A stretch of DNA of 64,000 nucleotides from Prorocentrum cordatum (Eukaryota > Sar > Dinophyceae > Prorocentrales > Prorocentraceae). The first letter of the stretch is position 1; each line of letters starts with the position of its first letter. This document shows, piece by piece, positions 28,120-39,980 of the stretch. Location: contig CAUYUJ010016890.1 of the NCBI GenBank assembly GCA_963575745.1, positions 1-64,000 on the forward strand, in the 5' to 3' direction. The notes under the pieces were generated by a model, which saw only the letters and a list, made by a program, of their open reading frames with translations, ran no database searches and was not told where the DNA came from. The translations under genes were made by a program, and so were the position numbers.

Positions 28120-28500
28120 GGTCGGGGGGAACTCGATTTTCCGGCGCCGGCCGGAACCGGCTCCGGACCCGGCCCGAGCGCGCGCCCGGGCGCCGGCTCG
28201 GGCGTCCGGCCCGGGCGCCGGCTCGGGCGCCGGCCCGGGCGTCGGAATCGGCCCAGGAGGCCTCCCGGGCGCCATGAGCAGAAATTCAGCATTTTCAAAA
28301 GAAAAAATGTATATTAGAATGGCCTTTTTTCGGCGCCGCCTCGGAACTCCATTTTTCGGCGCCGGCCGGAACCGGCTCCGGACCCGGCGGCCCGAGCGCC
28401 AGTCCAGGCGCCGGCTCGGGCGTGCAGCTCAGGCGCCGGCGGAAATGAGGCCAGCGCTGCAGCGGAAGCACGATTCGGAACGAGCGGGGCCCGAACATGA
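28120..28500. repeat. Repeat family M, copy 2
   Basis: Same order of blocks as 18,830-19,260, with the GGGCGCCGGCTC minisatellite at 28,175-28,260 and a second shorter round at 28,330-28,440. Confidence 0.8.
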
Positions 28501-28654
28501 GGCCGGCGCCTCAGCGAGAGCAGGCGAAAACCAAACTCCGGAGAAACCTGTGTGTAAAGAAAAACAGTACGCGGGGGGGGGTCGGCTACTCCCATTCCGT
28601 CAACAGGGGAAGAGGGAGAGTAGTATTCATATCGAGGATGAGACGGAGGGGGAA

Positions 28655-28760
28655 GGGAGGAGGGGAAGCAGAGGAGGAGGAGGAGGAGGAGGAGGACGAG
28701 GAGGAGGAGGAGGAGGAGGAAGAGGAGACGGAGGAGGAGACGGAGGGGGAAGGGAAGGTG
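28655..28760. repeat. (GGA)n tract
   Basis: Purine triplets next to the exon at 28,869. Confidence 0.9.
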
Positions 28761-28868
28761 ATGGCGCTGGTGGTCAGGCCTTTCAGACCGCTCCGCCCGC
28801 CTACATGTCGAAAGGCCTGCGCGCCGCCCGGGAGAGCAGGCGCAGTGCTAGGATGGAGGGGGGAGTTC

Positions 28869-28925
28869 CTCGGTCTTGGTGTAGTTCAGCTTCTCGTTCG
28901 CCCGCAGCTCCTTCAGGCAGTAGGC
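28869..28925 (-). CDS. Dinoflagellate coiled-coil protein, exon 3
   Basis: 57 nt, 19 codons: AYCLKELRANEKLNYTKTE. Acceptor TGCAG before GCC at 28,925, donor GA after GAG at 28,869. It joins VQFK of the exon at 30,927 to give VQFK-AYCLKEL, and continues into EKEDLEAKI at 10,439. Both joins follow the dinoflagellate family pattern (F-K-A-Y-C-x-K-E-x-x-x-N-E-K-L-x-Y-T-K-T-E-E-K-E-D-L-E-A). Phase 0 at both ends. Confidence 0.8.
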
Positions 28926-29039
28926 CTGCATGCGCGCTTCGGGCGTCTAGGCTGAATGCTGTTCGTCACCATTTCAATGATAGAGCGGGGTTCTGAGCGA
29001 ACAAGCATGTGGATCCCACTGCGGAAGCGCGAAATAGGG

Positions 29040-29245
29040 GGAAGTGAGAAAGAGAGAGAGAGAGGGGGAGAGAGAGAGAGAGACGGACAGAGAGAGAGGG
29101 AGAAAAATAGAGCAGCAGCAACAAGAGACAGTCAGAGGGAGAGAGAGAGAGAGAGGAAAAAAAAACTCAAACATATGTAGTGCGTGTGTGTGTGTGCGTG
29201 TGTGTGCGTGCGTGCGTGCGCGCGTGCGAGAGAGAGAGAGAGAAG
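29040..29245. repeat. (GA)n and (GTGTGC)n microsatellites
   Basis: GAGAGA runs, then GTGTGTGTGTGCGTGTGTGT, then GAGAGA. Confidence 0.9.
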
Positions 29246-29449
29246 AGAGACCAGACTGCATCGCATCGCATCACCAGCGCACTGGCGACGCGTTGGCGGC
29301 TTGCGCCCCCCCCCCTCCCCCGCCCCCGCCGCACACCACCTCCACATGGAATGAGGCAGAGCGGAAGGAGGGCAAGACGGCAGAGCGGCAGGGGCAGGGG
29401 GAGCGGAGGACGCGATGGGGAGGGAGGAGAGAGGGGACTATCATTAGGT

Positions 29450-29580
29450 CGGGCATGTCCTCCAGCAGGCGGATCTTGAAAGAAATATTGGGAAATAGCC
29501 AACAGATACCCAAACATAGTCAAGAAAGCACGAAACATCGTCCCCGCCTGTTTTGCCTTTCCTTGGATATTCCTCCTCGA
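29450..29580. mobile_element. TIR element, family B, truncated copy 4
   Basis: Left end TTAGGTCGGGCATGTCCTCC with ATCGTCCCC in the middle; the right TIR is reduced to ATTCCTCCT. Confidence 0.65.
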
Positions 29581-30106
29581 CTCACAGCCATCGCAGCTCC
29601 ATGGGGAAGGCAAGGGGCTGGTCGACCCGACCCGATCCGGTACCCTCAGGCTCCGATGGCCACCACATACCTTCGACACTCCCGTGGTCCATCTCCTCTG
29701 GTCGGGCGGGCCCCTCCACGGCGGCGCTGGGCGGCGGGGGTCGGACGACCGAGGCGAGGTGCAGACGTCTTGGAGCCCAGAGGAGGGAGGGGAAGTCGGC
29801 AGGGGAGAGCAGTAGGGGAGGAGAGAAGAGAGAAGGGGGGGCAGAGGAGCAGGAAGCGGAGGGGGAAGGAGGAGGAGCAGGAGGAGGAGGAGGAGCAGGA
29901 AGAGGGGGAGGAGGAGGGGGGGAAGGAGGAGGAGGAGGAGGAGGAGGAGGAGGAAGGGCAGGATGAAACAGGAACGGAGGATGGGAAGGGGCAGGGGGCA
30001 GGGGAAGGGGTGCAAGAGCGAAAAGGAAGAGGGAGGCGAGAGGAAAAGGAACACGGGAAGTGTGCGGGGGCCCGCTGTCTCCTGCTCCGCCTCCTCCTCC
30101 CCCCGT

Positions 30107-30107
<1 letters not shown>
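29581..30107. other. Unassigned DNA with (GGA)n at 29,865-29,955
   Basis: No coding motif; purine-rich in the second half. Confidence 0.6.
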
Positions 30108-30161
<54 letters not shown>

Positions 30162-30651
30162 GCATCATCATCATCATCATCATCAGCATCAGCATCAGCA
30201 TCAGCATCAGCATCATCATCAGCATCATCATCAGCATCATCGTCATCATCAGCAGCAACAGCATCATCATCATCATACTAAACATCAGCAGTAGCAGCAG
30301 CAGCATCAGCATCAGCATCAGCATCAGCACCAGCATCAGCATCGGCATCAGCATGATCATCATCAGCAGCAGCATCATCACCATCACCATCACCTTAATA
30401 ATAATAATAATCATCATCATCATCAGCATCATCACCACCATCATCAGCATTATCATCAGCATCATCATCAACATCGTCGACAGCACCAGCATCAGCAGCA
30501 GCATCGTCTTCATCATCATAATCATCATCGACATAATCATCAGCATCATCATCAGCATCATCATCAGCACCATCATCATCAGCAGCAGCATCGCCATCAT
30601 CGTCGTCATCAGCATCAGCATCAGCATCATCATCATGACCATCATCAGCAT

Positions 30652-30683
<32 letters not shown>

Positions 30684-30890
30684 GAATCATCGTGTCATCA
30701 TCATCAGCATCATCATCATCATTAGCATCAGCATTATCATCCGTGTAATCGTCGTTATCGTCATCGCCATCATCAACATGATCTTCCTCATCATCAGCAG
30801 CAGCATCAGCATCGGCATCAGCATCAGCATCATGATCCTGCTGCGAATTCTCCCTCCTCCTCCTCCTCCTCCTCCTACTCCTCCTCGTAC
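30108..30890. repeat. (CAT)n microsatellite then (TCC)n
   Basis: CAT/CAG triplets to about 30,835, then TCC triplets at 30,853-30,890, immediately 3' of exon 2 of the coiled-coil gene (its intron 2). Confidence 0.95.
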
Positions 30891-30926
30891 GTCTCATCCC
30901 GGCGCAGCGCAGCGGATGCGCCGAGC

Positions 30927-30986
30927 CTTGAACTGCACCTCTTCCGCCTGCTCCGCCTTGAGGTCCACCATCATCTTGTCCATCGC
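30927..30986 (-). CDS. Dinoflagellate coiled-coil protein, exon 2
   Basis: 60 nt, 20 codons: AMDKMMVDLKAEQAEEVQFK. Acceptor CCGCAG before GCG at 30,986; donor GC after AAG at 30,927. It joins DFAEVKK of the exon at 38,796 to give EVK-KAMDKMMVDLK, which follows the family pattern V-K-x-A-(I/M)-D-K-M-x-x-x-L-K-x-E-x-A-E-E-V-x-F-K. Phase 0. Confidence 0.8.
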
Positions 30987-31109
30987 CTGCGGGCCGAAAG
31001 ACCTCCTCCATGGCTTCCTCCTCCATTGTCCTCCTCTCCCTCCTCCGCGGACGCCATTTCTGTAATCATGTTCCTCTTCCTCATCCTCCCCGTTTCTGCT
31101 CCAGCTCAA

Positions 31110-31238
31110 CCTCCTCCTCGTCCTCCTCCTCCTCGCCTCCTCCTCCTCCTCGCTGCCGGCATCATCATGATCATCAGCATCAGCATCAGCATCATCATCA
31201 TCATCAGCAGCAGCAGCATCAGCAAACATCAGAATAAG

Positions 31239-31292
<54 letters not shown>

Positions 31293-32339
31293 GATCATCA
31301 TCAGCAGCATCATCAGCATCATCATCATCATCATCAGCATGAGCATCAGTACCATCATCATCACCACCAACACCATCTGCATCATCAGCATCATCATCAC
31401 CACCACCGCCATCATCATCATCAGAATCAGCATCAGCAAGATCATCGGCATCATCATCATACTCACCACCATCACCACCACCACCAACATCATCAGCATC
31501 ATCATCACCACCACCACCACTACGATCATCATCAGCATCATCACCATCATAAACATCACCACCACCACCATCATCATCATCAGCATCAGCATCGTCGACG
31601 TCATCATCATCATCAGTATCATCGACAGCACCATCATCACCATCACCATCACCACAACCACCACCAGCATCATCATTACCATCAACATTACCACCAGCAT
31701 CATCATCATCATGATCATAATCATCATCAGTATCATCAGCATCCTCATCAGCATCATCATCATATTGCTCCTTCTCGTCTTCCTCATGCTCACCCCACCG
31801 CCGCCTCCTCGTCCTCCTCCTGTTTCTCCCCCTCTTCGTCATCATCATCAGCAGCATCATGTTCATCGTCAGCATCGCCTTCATCATAAACACCAGCAGC
31901 AGCATCACCACAACCACCAGCACCGTCACAATCACGATCGCCATCAGCATCATCACCACCATCACCATCACCATCACCGTCTCCATCGGTATCGACAGCA
32001 TCAACATCACCATCATCACCAGCATCAGCATCATCATCGTGATCATCAGCAGCATCCTCCCCATCATCGTCATCATCGTCTTCCTCCTCATCACCCTCAT
32101 CATCATCGTCACATCGGCATGGTGATCAACTCCACAACCACCGTTATCATCAGCAACAACAGCATACTCATCACCACCACCATCAACATAATCATCACTA
32201 GCAGCATGACCATCATCAGCAGCATCATCAGCATGATCGACATGATCCTCACCAGCACCAGTATCATCGACATATACATCACCATCGTCATCATAATCAT
32301 CCTCAGCATCATCGCCGTCAGCAGCATCAGCATCGTCAC

Positions 32340-32382
<43 letters not shown>

Positions 32383-32390
32383 GTCGTCAG

Positions 32391-32436
<46 letters not shown>

Positions 32437-33989
32437 GTCATCATCATCATCGTCAGCATCATCAACATCACCACCACCACCACCACCATCCTCCTCACCA
32501 TCACCAGCAGCAAAAATATCATCGTCAGCAGCATCATCCTCGCCATCACCGTCGTCATAATAAGCATCAGCATTATCAAAAGTCTCGTCATCACCACCAT
32601 CAACAGCATCACAAACCTCGTCATAATCCGATCGCCATCGTCATCGTCAACAGCATCATCAGCATCACCAGCAGCATCGTCATCATCATCGCAAGCAACA
32701 GCATCATCATCAGTAACACCATCATCACCAGCATCACCATCTTCATCAGCAACGCCATCATGAACGTCACCATCGACATTGTCATCGCCGCCGACAGCAT
32801 CATCACCACCATTATTACCATCACTAACTGCAAATTCATCATCAATAACTTCATCATCCGTGTGATCGGCCTTGTCACCATCAGCGTCGTCATCGTCATC
32901 ATCATCATGCTAATCATCACCAGCGTCAACATCTGTATCATCATCAGAATCATTATCCTCGTCATTATCATCATTATGACCATCGTCATCATCATGATCA
33001 ATAGTATCATCGTCACCGTTATCATCAGCATCATCACCATCGTCATCAGCAGCGTCGTCAGCATCACCGTCGACATCGTCATCCACACCAGCGAAATCAT
33101 CACCACCATCACAAGCAGCAGAGCCATCACCAGCACCATCCTCATCCTCGTCATTGTCCTCACCACCATCATGCTCAGCAACATAATCAACAAAAACATC
33201 GCCATCATCATAACCACAAGCATCATCAGCAACATCATCTCCATCACAGTCGGCATCGTCATCAACAGCATCAACATCACCATCAGTATCACCACCTTTA
33301 CCAGCATCATCATGATCCGCAGCAACGTCTTCATCCGCATCATCATGGTCAGGATCGTCACCAGCAGCAGCATCATCATCACCATCATCGTCGACATCAA
33401 CATCGACACCGACATCACCACCATCCTCATCATCAGCAGCAGCATGCATCCCTATCCAAATGGCCATCGCCAGTAGCAAAATCATCATCAGCAGCATCGT
33501 ACATGGTCATCGTCGTCATCAGCATCAGCATCATCATCATCGTCAACATCGTCAGAAGCATCACCATCAGCATCAACACATAGTTATTCTTCATCATCAT
33601 TAGCATCATCACCATCCTCATCATCTTCATCATCACCGTAATCATCATCAGCATCATCATCATCGTCAACATCACCATCGACATCGCCATCACAGCCAGC
33701 GTCGCCAGCATCACCATCACTGACAGCCGCATCAGCAGCAGCATCATCATCATCAGCAGCCTCGTCGGCATCATACTCATCATCATCAACATCATCAACA
33801 TCAGCATCATCATCATCAGCATCATCATCAGCATCACCACAATGATCATCACCAGCAGCGTCGTCATGGTCATAACAAGCATCAACAGTACCAGCATCAC
33901 CACCACCACGACCACCGCCATCATCATCATCATCATCATCCCCATCATCTTATCATCATCATCACCATCACCATCACCATCACCATCAC

Positions 33990-34033
<44 letters not shown>

Positions 34034-34719
34034 GTATCATTGTCATCATCATCTTCATCATCATCAGCAGCATCATCATCATTACCATCCAGTAGCGTCG
34101 TCAACCTCACAGTCGGCGTCGTCATCACCACCATCACTATCATCAGCATCACCACCGTCATCACCATCGCCAGCAGCATCATCAGCAGTCTCATCGTCCT
34201 CGTCATCATCCTCATCGTCATAATCATCAGCATCATCAGCATCAACACCAACAACTGTATCAGCATCACCGTCATCGTCACCACTATCCTCATCATTATC
34301 AACCTCATCATCATCCCCATCATCATCATAATCATCATGAGTATCATCAGCATCATCATCCTCATTATCATCATCATCACCATCGTCACCATCATCATCT
34401 TCAGCAGCAGCATCACCATAATCATCATCAGCAGCATCCGCAGCATCATCATCAGCATCAACACCATCAGCATCATCGTCATCATCATAGTCATCTTCTT
34501 CATCAGCAGTATCTCCCTCAGCATCATCAGCATCACAACCACCATCATCAGCAGCATCAGCATCATCAACAACATCATCATCCTCATCATCAGCGTCACA
34601 TCATAATCATCAGCATCCTCATCAGCATCAGCATCATCAGCATCATCATCAACGTCCACATCACTATGGGCGGCATCGTCATCATCATCACCCATCATCA
34701 TCATCATCATCATCATCAG

Positions 34720-34760
<41 letters not shown>

Positions 34761-34809
34761 GCATCGTCAACATCACCATCGACATCGGCAACACCACCAT
34801 GAGCATCGC

Positions 34810-34850
<41 letters not shown>

Positions 34851-34964
34851 CCATCAGCATCATCACCATCCTCGTCATCATCAGCAGAATCCTCATCACC
34901 ACCATCACCATCAGCCATCACCATCCATCACCAGCCATCACCATTCATCATGAGCAGCATTCAC

Positions 34965-34999
<35 letters not shown>

Positions 35000-35001
35000 G
35001 T

Positions 35002-35075
<74 letters not shown>

Positions 35076-35190
35076 GCACATCACCACCATGATCATCACA
35101 ATTATCATCAGCAGCATGATCGCCATCCTCATCATCATCGTCGCCATCACAATTGTCACAATCATCATCATCATCATCATCCTCATCATT

Positions 35191-35261
<71 letters not shown>

Positions 35262-35345
35262 TCATCATCGTCATCATCAGCAGCAGCATCAGCATCATCA
35301 TCAGCATCATCAGCATCATCATCGTGATCGTCATCAGCATCGCCA
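31110..35345. repeat. Giant (CAT)n microsatellite, about 4.2 kb
   Basis: Triplet repeat of CAT with CAG, CAC, CGT and CTC variants, interrupted only by TCC/GTC-rich pieces at 31,110-31,150 and 31,770-31,845. It lies in intron 1 of the coiled-coil gene. The 490- and 492-codon frames here are artefacts. Confidence 0.97.
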
Positions 35346-35389
35346 ACGTCAATGTCAACGTCAACGTCAACGTCAGCGCCACCATCATC

Positions 35390-35640
35390 CCTCTCACGCT
35401 GATAACCCTCATCCCCGCTCAACTCCTTCCTTACGTATCCTTTGCGAGCGTCCGCCAGCGCCCTTGCCGTCCTCCGCGCCGCCCCGCTGCTCTCCCTCGG
35501 TCGACTTGCCTCACTCCGCACCAATGGCCGCCCCACCATTGGAAAGACCAATAGCGCAAGGCGGGGATTTATCCATGTCCACCGCCTGGGAACCGCAGAA
35601 ACTTGATCCTCCAAGCGGTGGTCATGTATAAATTCCCTCC
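35390..35640. other. Unassigned DNA between the CAT tract and repeat T
   Basis: A reverse open segment (ARRTARALADARKGYVRKEL) looks protein-like but matches no family I know. Confidence 0.3.
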
Positions 35641-35810
35641 TCGGAAAAAAAGGCGCCGATACCGCTGCTCCCTGGACCTCTCACGGGGTGCGTTCTGACG
35701 AGAATGTCGAGGCGAGTCCAGCCGTGGCGACGAGAGCCTCTTGGCCGAAAAGAATAGAAAACGGGCGAAGGGTAGCGGCATGGGTACCTTTTCCTCCTCT
35801 GGAGCCAGCG
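35640..35810. repeat. Dispersed repeat family T, copy 1
   Basis: CCGATACCGCTGCTCCCTGG A...TTCTGACGAGAATGTCGAGG CGA...GGTACCTTTTCCTCCTCTGG. The diverged copy at 53,515-53,670 has the same blocks in the same order. Confidence 0.7.
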
Positions 35811-36005
35811 GTTGAATCAGATGCGCAGCCCCCCCCAAAAAATACCCCTCCTCTCTGCCTCCTCCCCCGCTTCGGCTACGCGCAAGAGGGACCCTGGGCA
35901 CGAGTGACCTTTGGCGCGCGGAGTACAGGGGCGCAAAATGGCCAAATCCAAGCGCGCAGGCAACAGCTTTCGCACAGCGCTCAGCGATCGGATGGGCCCC
36001 CATGA

Positions 36006-36232
36006 GCCTCGGGGATCTTCTGACCCGAGTCAATCCAGACCAGGGTCAGTCAGGCCTTGCAGAATCCTGCGGCATCCTGCAAGATCCTGCACCCAAAACC
36101 CAAGTCAATGCGAAGGATCCTGCGAGACCCTGCAGGATCCTGCACCCAAACCCGGGTCAGTGCGACCCTGGCCCTGCAGGATCCTGCAAGATCGGGCGCT
36201 GTGGCTGACCCCCGTTTGCACTGACCCCCGTC
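36006..36232. repeat. Repeat family I, copy 2
   Basis: CCTGCAGGATCCTGCACCCA and GACCxGGGTCAGT alternation; same start (TTCTGACCCGAGTCAATCCA) as 15,870. Confidence 0.8.
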
Positions 36233-36438
36233 TCTGGAGCCCCGACTCGGGCCCGCACCAGGAGGTCACCTCCGGCAGAAGGTCACTCCTGCGTGTAGCC
36301 GACCGTTCTCCGACGAGCCCGAGGCCGGGGTCCCCCCCCCCCCCGGGGCCACACGAGCGGCGCCCGGCCGGCCGCCCGCCCCCAGGTTGTCCGAGGCGCC
36401 AGGACGTGTGGGCAGGGCCCTCCCAGGCGGCCCAGCTT

Positions 36439-36599
36439 TACGTCGGGCGTGTGCCTCTACGGGAGGGATCCTCAAAAATAGTAAAAAATAGTCGGGGGCC
36501 GATGCTCGGAGTATGTTTGAATATTGTTTGAATATGTGCTGTAATGTCTATAATTTGTCGTCCAAAATCCCGCCTGTAGGGGGACATGCCCGACGAAAG
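36439..36599 (+). mobile_element. Introner-like TIR element, family B, copy 5
   Basis: 161 bp with exact 8-bp TSD CCCAGCTT (36,431-36,438 and 36,600-36,607). Reads TAC^GTCGGGCGTGTG...CATGCCCGACGAAAG, i.e. GT...AG on the plus strand. Confidence 0.85.
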
Positions 36600-36639
36600 C
36601 CCAGCTTCCCCGAGAGACCCCTAAATGTGATCCACGTCG

Positions 36640-36800
36640 ACGAGACTCCGCCCCAAAGGGGCCCCCAGGAGGCGCCCAAGAGGCGCCCAAGAGGCCCCAA
36701 AACGGCCCCCAAGAGGCCCCCAAGGGGCCCCAGAGCGGCCCCCAAGAGGCATCAAAACTGCCTCCAAGAGGCCCCCGAGAGACCTCCCACGAAATCCCAA
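36640..36800. repeat. Minisatellite family R, reversed copy
   Basis: Tandem CCCAAGAGGCGC/CCCCCAAGAGGCC units, the complement of 22,140-22,410. Confidence 0.75.
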
Positions 36801-37484
36801 CGAACATCCAGAAGGCTTATGACCCACAACCAAGGCACGGTGGCGGGACTTGCCGTAGGCAGCTGGATATACTCAGAATTTCAAAATAAAAAGCGGTGTG
36901 ATCTGATAGTTCGGGAGCCTGATTTGAGCTGTCTTTTCATGGCTGGTCTGGGGTGGGTCTAAAACTGCTCGTCTTCGAGTGTTGAAACCCCTCCACACAA
37001 AGTTCTTCAGAGGGTGCCTGTGTATATTTAGATCCGCGTCGAAGAGAAAAGCGCGACCCCGTGACTGGATGCCTCCCACATGGGCGACGAACAAAAACTG
37101 GTCTTACGGGCGATGGCACAGACACCTTACGCGGGCAGCTTGCGCGGGCCGCCAGCGCGGCACGCCACTGGAGATGAGGGCGCTTCCGCGCGACCTTACG
37201 CAGGCAGCTTGCGCGCCAGTGTCGGCGCAATCGAGCCCGTTTTCTTCTGCATCGCTCCACTGGTGATCCGAGCAGGTGGGGTCGGAGGATCGCGCTGCCT
37301 CGCCGATGCATCGGCGCCGTCGGCGTGGGAAACACCGGGGCTCCACACTGATCCGCATCGCCGGCGCATCGGCGATGGCCACATACATGGATACGGCCAC
37401 CCAGTCCGCGAGGCCAGCCGCGCGGTGGGCACGCTCGCGCAGAGCATGCTGTCAAAGCCCACACACTATGTACACGCACGTCTT
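36801..37484. other. No gene recognised
   Basis: 36,880-37,090 reversed gives an open, protein-like tail (FLFDADLNIHRHPLKNF, WRGFNTRRRAVLDPP) ending at a stop near 36,873. A short direct repeat TTACGCxGGCAGCTTGCGCG occurs twice (37,130 and 37,197). No family assigned. Confidence 0.35.
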
Positions 37485-37700
37485 CGGTGGCAACTCTTGG
37501 GCCCCTCCCGTGCCATCTTGCTGGCAGTTTCGAATCGACACTAAGCGACGCCAATCGGCGCTAAGCTCGACGCTGATCCCGGCTCCATGGGACACTGGCG
37601 TCGACACCAAAACGGCGCTCTCGCCCATCGATCGCCAGACGCCAGCGCAGGCACGCTGAGGACGGGAGTTCGAGGACAAAGAAGGACCCCAAGGCCCGCG
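37485..37700. repeat. Repeat family K, further copy, and flank
   Basis: GGTGGCAACTCTTGGGCCCC start, then CGACGCxAATCGxCGCTAA units and CGCCAGACGC. CGACGCTGATCGACC units also at 38,020-38,090. Confidence 0.65.
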
Positions 37701-37754
37701 CCTCCTAAGAAGCAGGGGTGTTTCTAAGAAGTGCTCTCCCCTCCCCCCCCTGAC

Positions 37755-37850
37755 CAGGAGGAGCAGAAGGAGGAGGAGGAGGACGACCAGGAGGAGGAGG
37801 AGGAGGAGAAGGAGGAGGAGGAGGAGGAGGAGGAGCAGGAGGAGCAGGAG
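37755..37850. repeat. (GGA)n tract
   Basis: Purine triplets with AGC interruptions. Confidence 0.9.
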
Positions 37851-38089
37851 GCCCCCCCATCTGCGCGTGGTGGCTGACGACAGCGACGCGGCCGAGGCCG
37901 ACCGAGCCGAGGGCGGACTCCTCCTCGGCTCGGCGGGCCGGCACGCTGAGTCACCGGCTGGTGACCTCCCGGGGCCTCCCAGGCAGGGTTCGAACAGCTG
38001 GGTCCAGAGGGCCAGAGCAGCGCTCATCGACGCTGATCGACCCTGACCGACGCTAACCATCTCATCGATGACCAGACGCTGATCCATTA

Positions 38090-38270
38090 CGGGGGATACG
38101 TCGACCCCTGTCCCAGGCTTTGGGAGGTTTCCGGAAGGACCAGACACTTCGGGCCCAACGCTGGGATATACGATGGGGGGGAGGTCCATCCTCGACAAGG
38201 CTGCGTCCGAAGGGCCCCCTTGGGGTGTATCCCAAGGTCTCCCCCCTCCTCCTGAGCGGCAAAACTTGTC
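38090..38270. repeat. Dispersed repeat family J, copy 1
   Basis: TACGTCGACCCCTGTCCCAG G...CCAACGCTGGGATATACGA...TCCATCCTCGACAAGGCTGC GTCCGA. Copies at 54,498-54,690 and 59,985-60,090. Confidence 0.8.
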
Positions 38271-38296
38271 GGGCGGAGCTCGGGGACTGGGAACCT

Positions 38297-38755
38297 CCTC
38301 CTCCTCCTCCTACTCCTCCTACTCCTCCTCCTCCTCCTCCTCCTCCTCCTCTCCTCCTCCTCCGCGACCTCCTCCGCCTCCTCCTCCTCCCCCTCTCCTC
38401 CTCCTCCTCGACCTCCTCCGCCTCCTCCTCCTCCTCAACGTGATACTCCTCATCCGCTTCCTCCTCCTCCTCCTCCTCCTCCTCCTCCTCCTCCTCCTCC
38501 TCCTCCTCCTCCTCCTCCGCCTCCTCCCCCTCCCCCTCCTCCTCCCCCTCCGCTCACCCCCTCCCCCTCCTCCTCCCCTCTCCTCCTCCTCCTCCTCCCT
38601 CCTCCTCCTCCTCCTCCTCCTCCGCCTCCTCCTCCCTCCCCCTCCTCCTCCCCTCCGCCTCCCCCTCCCTCCCCCTCCTCCTCCTCCTCCTCCTCTCTCC
38701 TCCTCCTCCTCCTCCTCCTCCTCCTCCTCCTCCTCCTCCTCCTCCAAGAGTCGCC
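38297..38755. repeat. (TCC)n tract, 0.46 kb
   Basis: CTC triplets with a few GAC/CGC interruptions; at the donor end of exon 1 of the coiled-coil gene. Confidence 0.95.
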
Positions 38756-38795
38756 GGCGAGTCCGCCCTCGGGGGGAGCGCGGCGCGGGCCGCGC

Positions 38796-38845
38796 CTTCT
38801 TCACCTCCGCAAAGTCGTCGATCTCCACGCTCACGGCCAGGGTGG
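38796..38845 (-). CDS. Dinoflagellate coiled-coil protein, first exon seen
   Basis: Codes for RLSTLAVSVEIDDFAEVKK and ends at AAG 38,796 with a GC donor, phase 0. Matches the family segment L-A-V-x-(V/L)-x-x-D-x-F-x-(K/R/E)-V-K that directly precedes A-(I/M)-D-K-M, which is the next exon at 30,986. The 5' boundary is not fixed: AG sites occur between 38,848 and 38,870. Upstream exons must exist; none was recognised with confidence. Confidence 0.65.
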
Positions 38846-38997
38846 ACAGCCGCGTCCTCGGGCTGCCTCCGGCGCCCTCCACCTCGGCCCGCGGGGGGGG
38901 TGGGGGGGCGGAGAGGCGGGCCAGGGGCGCGCGCTCGGCAGAGGTCGTCTGGGCCCTCGATCTTCGGGGCCCCGAGCCCCTGCCCCTCCTCCTCTGA

Positions 38998-39180
38998 AGA
39001 GGCCCAGGGACACAGGAACGAGCAGACACACAGATCCAGGGGCTCCCCACCATTTTGTATCAGATGTTCTTGGTGTTCGTCTTCTTCCCCCCCCCACCCA
39101 CTTGCCACAGCTTCCCACAGTTTCTGGGGGATCGGCGATCCATTGTGTCTGTGTGTTTTCCCCCCTCCTCAGATTCCTCC
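38998..39180. mobile_element. Dispersed element, family E, copy 2
   Basis: AGGGACACAGGAACGAGCAG ACACACAGATC...GGATCGGCGATCCATTGTGT CTGTGTGT...CTCCTCAG; more diverged than 14,868 and 52,812. Confidence 0.65.
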
Positions 39181-39203
39181 TTCGTCGAGGGCCTAACGAC
39201 TTG

Positions 39204-39388
39204 CAGCCAACCCGTATAGGAAGGATGCGCAGTAAGGATGCAAGGGCCCTGGGCGCCCATGCCGAGGCTCTTCGAGCGGAGCTGGTCATCGAAAGTGATT
39301 GGGGATGGGCCGAAGATGACCGAAGAGGTAAGGATGCTAGGGTACCCTTGGGAAGTTGCTCATCCTTATTTCCTGTGCGGGTTGACTG
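39204..39388. mobile_element. Mariner-like TIR element, family O, copy 2
   Basis: About 80% like 13,180-13,360 over its length (shared GCCGAGGCTCTTCGAGCGG, AGATGACCGA and AAGGATGC blocks). Left TIR decayed; no TA on the left. Confidence 0.75.
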
Positions 39389-39865
39389 TGTGCCGTCCCT
39401 CGACTCGCGCTGGATCGGCGGTGGCTTGCTCAAGGTTTCCCTGGAGATCTCTGCACATACCTGAATGTGCCACGAAGTGCCTGGACTCGCCCCGACGGGT
39501 CTGCACTGACCTGTACTCCGGCGGCTGGATCCGCACAAGTCGATTGGCGAAGAGAGTCGTCAGGCCCTCCGGGGCCCCTCCCCACCCGCCCGCCTCCCCT
39601 CCCGCAGCCCCCGGCCCTCCCCCCTCCCTCGCTGCTGGCCTCCCCTCGCCCCCCCCCCCCCCGCCTCCCTCCCCTCCCCTGCCACGGCGTGGTCGGCAGC
39701 GAACTCCAGCGACCTACCTCCCTCCCCGTCCTGCTCCCTCCCCCTCCCTCCCTCGACCTGCACCTGCTGCACCTTCCGCACGGCACCTGCCGCGCGGAGG
39801 GTGCGGAAGGGGCTGGTCGAGGGCTCCCGCAGCTCCACCCAGGCTCCCCGTCCTCTTCCCGCCCC
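39389..39865. other. No gene recognised
   Basis: C-rich, with CCCTCCC runs at 39,590-39,750. Confidence 0.5.
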
Positions 39866-39980
39866 TAGGAGCGAAGAATGGCAGAAGCATAAAAACTCGG
39901 AGGTCCGCGCGGACTTCTCGGACCCGAGAAATCCGCGCGGACCTCCGAGTTTTCATGTTTATGCCATCCTTCGCTCCCCT
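39866..39980. mobile_element. Family A reduced to a near-perfect fold-back
   Basis: Arms of about 55 bp: GAGCGAAGAATGGCAGAAGC ATAAAAACTCGGAGGTCCGC GCGGACTTCTCGG on the left, the complement on the right with few mismatches. The inner 30 bp (39,891-39,920 against 39,925-39,954) differ at one base. Almost no spacer remains, so this is essentially two element ends joined. Confidence 0.9.

Noticed and set aside
28044-28275. Extending the 27.5 kb gene upstream to the first ATG at 28,275
   Set aside because: That stretch reads through the GC minisatellite of family M and the 43-bp tandem repeat; family similarity begins only near the ATG at 27,531.
10491-35345. Very long frames of His, Ile/Ser, Met/Leu or Asp (up to about 600 codons)
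   Set aside because: They are the three phases of (CAT)n on both strands, open by composition alone, with no start context or domain.
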